Positions 58,528-64,000 of a DNA stretch of 64,000 nucleotides are shown here, piece after piece. Made by a program: the position numbers and the translations under genes. Source of the stretch: Halichondria panicea. Taxonomy: Eukaryota > Porifera > Demospongiae > Suberitida > Halichondriidae. Location: contig NC_087383.1 of NCBI RefSeq assembly GCF_963675165.1, forward strand, positions 1,704,979 to 1,768,978. The letters run 5' to 3'. Position 1 is the stretch's first letter. Each line of letters begins with the position of its first letter. Below the pieces are notes generated by a model. The model had not been told where the DNA came from. It saw only the letters and a list, made by a program, of their open reading frames with translations, and did not search any database.

Positions 58528-60034
58528 TCAGTGGTCGCTGGGTTTTGCTGGTTCAGTATTTTGTTCAGGCTGTGGTTTTTCCTGAGGGGGTGCAGCCTGG
58601 ATGTGTGGCTTGGCTTCAGGGGCTACGCTTGACTTTGGTTTGATTGTGATGAGCTTTGTGAGATAACTTTCAACCTGGCGTTGCACTGTGGAAAATAAAA
58701 GCACACACCGTTATACAAAACGTACACACTCCATCGACAAACTGTATACATGAATGGCAGAAATACTTTTCACCTCTAAACACTTTTATGAACGGTGTTT
58801 CCACAAATCTGTCCCTAGCAACACACACCATACTTACTTTGTTCTTCTTTCTTCATAGCAATCTTATGTTTCTCAACAGTAGTAGCGTGACCACATCCCT
58901 CTGTGAGGTGGTAAGAACACGTCAATGTATCACAACTATCCGATCTTGAAGCACTCAGCACAATGGATACTTATCCTAGGTACGATACGCTCAGATCAAA
59001 GAATTAAACACCGTATAGCAGGGATTGCGTTTCAATGGCAGAAAACGACACCCACTAACATATAGTAGACTCTCGTTAATCCGGTCACCCTTGGGACAAT
59101 GCAGCTTGGCCGAAATAGCGAAGTAGCTGCATTTCAGAAAATAGGCGAGAGTCTACTGTAAATACCGGTGCGTGGAATTTCTCCCAGTTTTAATTTTCGC
59201 GTTACTGCTCTGCCCTCGAAAACGCAAAAATCCCGCTATACGGTATATATATCTCCTAAAACAATGTATGGGCAATCAGGACTCACCTCTAATCACCTTG
59301 GAGATGATCATTTTGCTGTCCCTCATTTCAGTGACGAACTGGTCGAGCTTTTCCGAGGGGAGGTCCAACTTATACTCCTCTCTGTGGGGGGGCTGAAAGT
59401 GAATGAAGACGTTGGTGCAGTCAACCGTGAACAAAGAGCCGAATGCCCGAGGGTCGTAATAGTAGACGTGGATGTCGCTACTTCTCTCGGCTGACACTGT
59501 GGGTAGCGGGTCTTGAGGGTTGATAGAAATGGTCACAGACGTACAGTCTATCATTTCCTGCATAGGGATATTAGGTGTAGAACACTTTTATAGTGTATTT
59601 CAATGAGTTGAAATATTCTAGCCGGGCTCGGCGTAAACAGACTCACCCACAATAAAACAGGTTTCTTTCTTACCAGAGTTCCTGAGATGAGGAAGTCCTC
59701 CAGCTCAACCCTTACATCACTGCACGATTCTGTGGAAGAAAAGCATCATAATTAATTTTAGTATCACAGTTTAATACAGGGCTTACCAATGATGCATTTC
59801 GCTGCTTTCTTGTGCACACGGAACTTGCACTGGTTGCACTTTCTGATGTAGATGAGGTCGGAGGGTTGTGGAGAGATACTAATATCCTCACCCTGCTTAG
59901 CAACCTATAGCAACAAGGATGACATGTGCTATAATACAGCTACAATAGTAATGGCTTACAAATTCAGTCTTGGGCCTGTTGAACAGTGCAGACAAGCCAC
60001 CAGTACTGGTGGTTTTATTCTGCTGGTCTGCCAT
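58528..60034 (-). CDS. Tandem paralogue of the C-CAP half, no sirtuin
   Basis: Exons match those of the neighbouring fusion gene almost residue for residue: MADQQNKTTSTGGLSALFNR, FVAKQGEDISISPQPSDLIY, ESCSDVRVELEDFL, EMIDCTSVTISINPQDPLPT, LDLPSEKLDQFVTEMRDSKM and EGCGHTTVEKHKIAMKKEEQ. The linker start RQVESYLTKLITIK leads to KPQPEQNTEPAKPSDH and a stop. Identity with the fusion gene ends in the linker after AAPPQEKP, so the copy ends in about ten unrelated residues and has no Sir2 domain. The upstream 150-200 bp of the two genes are also similar, so the promoter was copied. The reading frame is intact and its changes are mild, which suggests a working gene. An intron contains a Tigger-like MITE. 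Confidence 0.82.
59063..59158. mobile_element. Pogo/Tigger-like MITE with TA target-site duplication
   Basis: A 96-bp element has inverted ends TAGTAGACTCTCG and CGAGAGTCTACTG flanked by TA on both sides (59061-59062, 59159-59160). The left end continues TTAATCCGG, as in pogo/Tigger termini. It has no coding capacity. It lies in an intron of the C-CAP paralogue and is absent from the matching intron of the fusion gene, so it arrived after the duplication or was lost from the other copy. Confidence 0.75.
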
Positions 60035-60354
60035 GACGAATTTAGATTTAGCTTGGAAGTTTAAACAGAGTTTAGTATAGAGTCTTAGTACTGGGCTGCT
60101 AGAGCTACTAGAGCTGGGAGCTATTTATGTAGTAGCTAGCCAAGTTAGTGCTGAGTCATTTCTAAAATACAAGCCCTGCGGTTAGGATATGGTCAGATTA
60201 TTAAGAGTTGTATATATAGGGTCTTCCCCTTCCCAAGAAGAGAGAGGTGGGGCTAGTCTGCAGTCCGCCTGCTCTCTTTGGCCCAGAGTTCTGGCTTTGG
60301 CCTACCAATCAATAAAGCTGCAAACGGTCAGTGAATGAGCTGCATGACAGCTTC

Positions 60355-60421
60355 AAGGAATCTTGCTACACTATTTGTGATACTGATTCATAGTATCACA
60401 AATAGTGTAGCAAGATTCCTT
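60355..60421. repeat. Perfect 30-bp hairpin with 7-nt loop
   Basis: Left arm 60355-60384 and right arm 60392-60421 are exact reverse complements, separated by GATTCAT. The arms begin AAGGAATCTTGCTACACTAT. It is not inside any recognised gene and lies about 320 bp upstream of the C-CAP paralogue start. Confidence 0.97.
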
Positions 60422-60432
60422 TATTTTCATAG

Positions 60433-60475
60433 TATGATGCTTTTTTGTTCCACAGAATCGTGCAGTGATGTAAGG
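60433..60475 (+). pseudogene. Inverted fragment of a C-CAP intron-exon junction
   Basis: This plus-strand stretch contains ATGATGCTTTT, TTCCACAG and AATCGTGCAGTGATGTAAGG. These match the minus-strand intron 2 / exon 3 junction of the C-CAP paralogue (about 59707-59750). It is a short, inverted, third copy with no coding role visible. Confidence 0.85.
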
Positions 60476-60489
60476 AATCATCGCATAAT

Positions 60490-60870
60490 CATGTACAAAA
60501 CATTTTTCGATCGTCTCTAAAGATTTTGTAGCAACCCAATGAACCAATGCAATCGACATCAATCTTTCGAGCAAAACCATCAAAGCCATAATGAAGAACC
60601 TCCTCTGGCAACAGTTCCTGAATCATTTTTGACATAATTATCCTTGCACTTTCCGTTTTATGTGCCCAAGGCCATGCAACAAGTGGTTGTAACACGCTGG
60701 TCCATATTGTGGATAAATGCATCACGAGTAACTTTTCTTATGCTTGCCATCAGCATTTCGGCTACAATTCTGCATATCTTTCAGGTTGTTCGTTGCATTG
60801 TTGTCTTATCAAATCAGTGGACCAGTCAAGGAACTAGGAAGCCATGGTGAACTTACGAGTCTGAAAGGAG
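60490..60870 (-). other. Unassigned open stretch
   Basis: Overlapping minus-strand frames include RIIMSKMIQELLPEEVLHYG and FARKIDVDCIGSLGCYKIF. The composition looks more protein-like than nearby DNA, but no frame is long, no start or splice structure is clear and I recognise no family. It may be a remnant of a gene or DNA transposon. From 60876 to 61548 I see no coding signal. Confidence 0.25.
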
Positions 60871-61548
60871 TTTATTGGCGAATGTGCATAGAGTAAGACA
60901 GCTGAGAAGTCCCAAAAAAAGCCATGCCTATTATTCAAAGGAGAAGTTGGATATTAAGATCTGAGCAATTTATTTTTCTTGCAATGTCTACACCTCCTTT
61001 CAGTGACAACATGCACATACCCTCCTCTACTGTCAGTCGTAGAAAAACCAACGAAGTTTTTCAATTGAGTGTCTGAAAAATCGACATTAGGCTGATTAGC
61101 TAATTTCTTATTCTGAGGATTACTTCAACACCAAAAAACAACAACAAAATGTCATCTAACTTCTTTCGGTCAAGGCTGAAACAGACGGTCTATGACATTG
61201 TTTTTATTATATCGACAATTTACTCTTATGATTAAGGACCAGTCAGCTGAGTTGAGTCATGAATTGAGTGAGGTTAAAATGCATGGTGGAGTTGTGATTC
61301 TGAATAATTAATTAATGCAAACTTTTTTTTATAATTATAGCACATACCATAGTAGCCTCGCGGTTATACTCGAGGCAGGAAGTGAGGTCAAGGGGGTGGG
61401 GTGGGGGAGTGTGAGGTGTGCTGTAAGCAGAGTTTGTGGTTATTTTGATCTCCAGAGCTAGCTAGGCCAGAGGCAGATGGGCAGATACTTAGTATTTTAA
61501 AATAGTAATATCTAATCGAATCTTCAAGGAACGTTTCAAACCGACAGA

Positions 61549-62527
61549 ATGAGCAAGCACAGCCTTCTCCGTATGAGCACCAGCAGACTAAGACCATGGA
61601 TAGAAGGTGTGTGAGAGAGAAAATGCAGTATAATAAATACCCCATAACCACATCCATCATGCTACATACGTACGTACGTTCCCTACAGGTTCTAATCTCT
61701 ATCCGAGTGTACACCACACCACCATTCGACCTGTGGCCTACACCCACTTGTCATCGTACCCAACCAATCTCCCCCTAAACTGGTCATGTGAGAGTCACAT
61801 GATGGACCAGAGTCGTCATATGAGCACTGACACTGGACAAGGGGACAGCCAGGGAGGAAAGAACAACAGACCAGTGTGTCCGCGATGTGGAGAACCCTTT
61901 AAAGCCACCACCTCTACACTCAGTAAGCATAAGTATACCTGTAGAGTTGTAGAGTACATACCGTACAACTATTCGTATTTAGAGCATTGATGTGAAAATT
62001 AATACTGCGAAATTAATACTGTGAAAGAATTTATTAATGTGCAGTAGGTCGTACTGTACGTCACCATTCTGAGCTGCACAAAAATTACTGCTATACGGTA
62101 CTGTCAAGAGTTCATTAGGAAGTATATACACAACTCCTAGCAGACGGTACACAGAAGGCATTCTGTCAGACCAAGAATATATTACATTTCATTCTAATGA
62201 CTCCTGGTCAGACCTACGAAATACTCAGATTGCATATGGTTGTAATGTAGGTGGACAGAAAACCTACAGTTTTAATGGAGTTACGTACTTTTTCTAATGA
62301 TTTCTTGATACTGTACTGTATAGGAACAAATTCGTGCTATAGAGAGGTGTATCACATGATCTATTTTACCTCAGCTCTGACACGGTTCCTGGAGTGTACT
62401 AACTGTCAGCACTTTTACCTTTTCATGGCTGACAGTGAGGAAGAAAACAATCACCATGACAACCAGACAGAGCTGGAGCAGCTCCCCTCTCCAAAGGAGG
62501 TAACTCAGTGCACACACACACACACAG

Positions 62528-62579
<52 letters not shown>

Positions 62580-64000
62580 ACACACACACAAGTTAAAAAT
62601 GAATGCCACAATGTCTATATAATTATTTTTGAGAGATAGTTTGACCACATACACAAACACAAATACAAACCTTATACATCAGTCTTACGTAGTTAGTGTA
62701 TGTCACAGTACACACAGTATGAACTGGTCCCCCCCCCCCCTACAGATGTACGAGCACTTGGACAGCTATGTGGTGGGTCAGACTCGAGCCAAGAAGGTGC
62801 TCTCTGTGGCCATGTACAACCATTACAAGAGGATCCAGGCCATGACCCCTATCAATCAAGGGGACAACGGAGGGACAGTGGAGCACCTCCAATCCACACC
62901 TCCTGTCGGAACTAGTGAGTGACAGCAGTAAATATGATAGCTAGATTCAGAATAGATAAGTGGCAGTGTCCTGTTTCCTGTCTGAATGTGTAGTGTGTAT
63001 TAAGCTACCAATTCTTAGAGGCCAAGCAATTTGATATAGCTTGCAAGTGGTGTATGGTGTTTCAGTAGTAGGCGACCTTACTTGATTATGTATACACCAG
63101 GAGTGCACTCCTGATACACGACAGTAATGTTCAGTTTACATGTACGTACAATACATTATCTATCGAGGCTTTTTATCAGCGAGACTACGTGTACATGTAT
63201 GTTGTACTGCACGTGTACTCAGCTGTAAGTATCACCAGGAGTTCATGCACTCCTGGTATCACCTTTAGAGACAGAGAATTTGTTTGAACACAAGTACATC
63301 TGTACATGTATTGTGCCTGTAGCAATCGTACTGCACTGCATTGGAACCCTTTATAATAGACACATAATTACTAATAGCCTGCTATACAGAGCTGGCCTTG
63401 GTTGAGGGGAAGTTTTGTACACAAACTGTTCATGGGACCTGGATACCTGGCCTCTATTGACGTTTGTTTAGGAGTGGCCGTTAGAGGGATTCACCTTCCA
63501 GAAGAATTTTGTAGTATCTAAGTACCATTATACAGAGCTGCATGTCCTTTGTTGAGGGGAAGTTTTGTATGAAAACTGTTCATGGGACCTGGATACCTGG
63601 CCTCTGTTGACGTTTGTTTGGGAGTGGCCGTTAGAGGGGTTCACTGTAGAGTCACTTCCAAAAGAATGTTAATATCTAATTACACGTATGTATACTCTCG
63701 CTTCTACCTGCAGGTGCCTATGCAAAGGGTCTCCTAGCTCAGGGTGTTGATATGTTACCTCAAGGGTACACGCCCACTTCCTACGGCACTATGATCGGGG
63801 AAAACAAGGAGGAAGAGTCTGTGTCCATGGAGACCACCACAGACAGTGGGGTGCGACTGGACAAGAGCAACATTATACTACTCGGACCGACTGGGTGTGG
63901 TAAGTGCATAATGTAATGTACATGTAGGTGCAATATATTCACTCTTTCTATACCCCTGTATCTGTAGGTAAGACCCTGCTAGCCCAGTGCCTGGCCAAGT
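61549..64000 (+). CDS. CLPX: Mitochondrial ClpX unfoldase (5' part, runs off the window)
   Basis: Six exons are seen: 61549-61606, 61689-61922, 62375-62499, 62746-62914, 63714-63899 and 63968 to the end. The N-terminus [20 protein letters not shown] is basic, fitting a mitochondrial presequence. A C4 zinc finger follows (CPRCGEP in exon 2, CTNCQHFY in exon 3). Then come [29 protein letters not shown], a divergent linker, and [20 protein letters not shown] with Walker A split by an intron between Gly and Gly-Lys. ClpX forms a hexameric AAA+ ring that feeds proteins to ClpP and also activates ALAS. The sequence ends after CLAK at the window edge; Walker B and the sensor motifs lie outside. Confidence 0.93.
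61958..62101. repeat. MITE-like element in CLPX intron
   Basis: The ends are loosely inverted: TACCGTACAACTATTCGTAT on the left and ATTACTGCTATACGGTA on the right. The TATACGGTA end also occurs near 59237 and in related form near 15604, so it may be a shared terminal motif. Non-coding. Confidence 0.45.
62511..62591. repeat. (CA)n microsatellite in CLPX intron
   Basis: About 38 CA units with a few interruptions, starting 12 bp after the donor of exon 3. Confidence 0.95.
63338..63650. repeat. Dispersed repeat, two tandem copies in CLPX intron
   Basis: Two copies share CTTTGTTGAGGGGAAGTTTTG or its variant, GTTCATGGGACCTGGATACC, TGGCCTCT(A/G)TTGACGTTTG and GAGTGGCCGTTAGAGGG. They belong to the family at 44647-44830. 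Confidence 0.7.

Overview
The window is animal nuclear DNA, most likely from a sponge (Porifera). It encodes metazoan proteins such as a RASA1-type RasGAP, importin-11, a bicistronic MOCS2 and RNF220. Most of these genes are split by many short GT-AG introns, intergenic spaces are small, and non-coding DNA is rich in the palindromic word TACATGTA. An arginine-kinase-type phosphagen kinase rules out a vertebrate. The species assignment is inference. A run of exactly 200 N at 36574-36773 marks an assembly join.

Layout, left to right. (1) 1-4.6 kb: two intronless sigma-class GST genes flank MOCS2, all on the minus strand. MOCS2 keeps the animal arrangement of MOCS2A followed directly by MOCS2B on one transcript, and an intronless AIG1-like GTPase lies in its largest intron on the other strand. 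(2) 4.6-7.5 kb, plus: RNF126/RNF115-type ubiquitin ligase. (3) 7.7-25.2 kb, minus: HSD17B4 (peroxisomal beta-oxidation), RASA1 (Ras off-switch) and an SLF2/FAM178-like gene. (4) 25.4-33.2 kb, plus: an intronless arginine kinase followed by three intronless purple acid phosphatase copies. Fragments of the kinase's 3' end precede copies 2 and 3 and show that the block spread by tandem duplication. (5) 33.2-34.7 kb: decayed EGF-like and C2-like gene fragments. (6) 34.7-46 kb: RNF220 (minus) and importin-11 (plus), with both 5' ends lost at the N gap. (7) 46.2-54 kb: PSMA4 (minus), UBE2R/CDC34 (plus) and mitochondrial ATP synthase alpha (plus). (8) 54.4-60 kb, minus: a gene joining an N-terminal C-CAP (CAP/cofactor-C-like) beta-helix domain to a SIRT6/7-type sirtuin, and a tandem copy of only its C-CAP half. 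(9) 61.5-64 kb, plus: the 5' part of mitochondrial CLPX.

Most genes are unrelated housekeeping genes. Themes are ubiquitin and proteasome turnover (RNF126-like, RNF220, UBE2R, PSMA4) and organelle energy metabolism (ATP synthase, CLPX, HSD17B4, arginine kinase). The strongest leads are the C-CAP-sirtuin fusion, the arginine kinase with a Gly in place of a catalytic Glu and a possible acylation signal, a phosphatase copy lacking its catalytic His, importin-11 introns built from tandem repeats that copy splice sites, and a perfect 30-bp hairpin. I saw no CRISPR array, retrovirus-like element or convincing RNA gene. Exon borders were read by eye from GT-AG sites and frame continuity and are not backed by transcripts.
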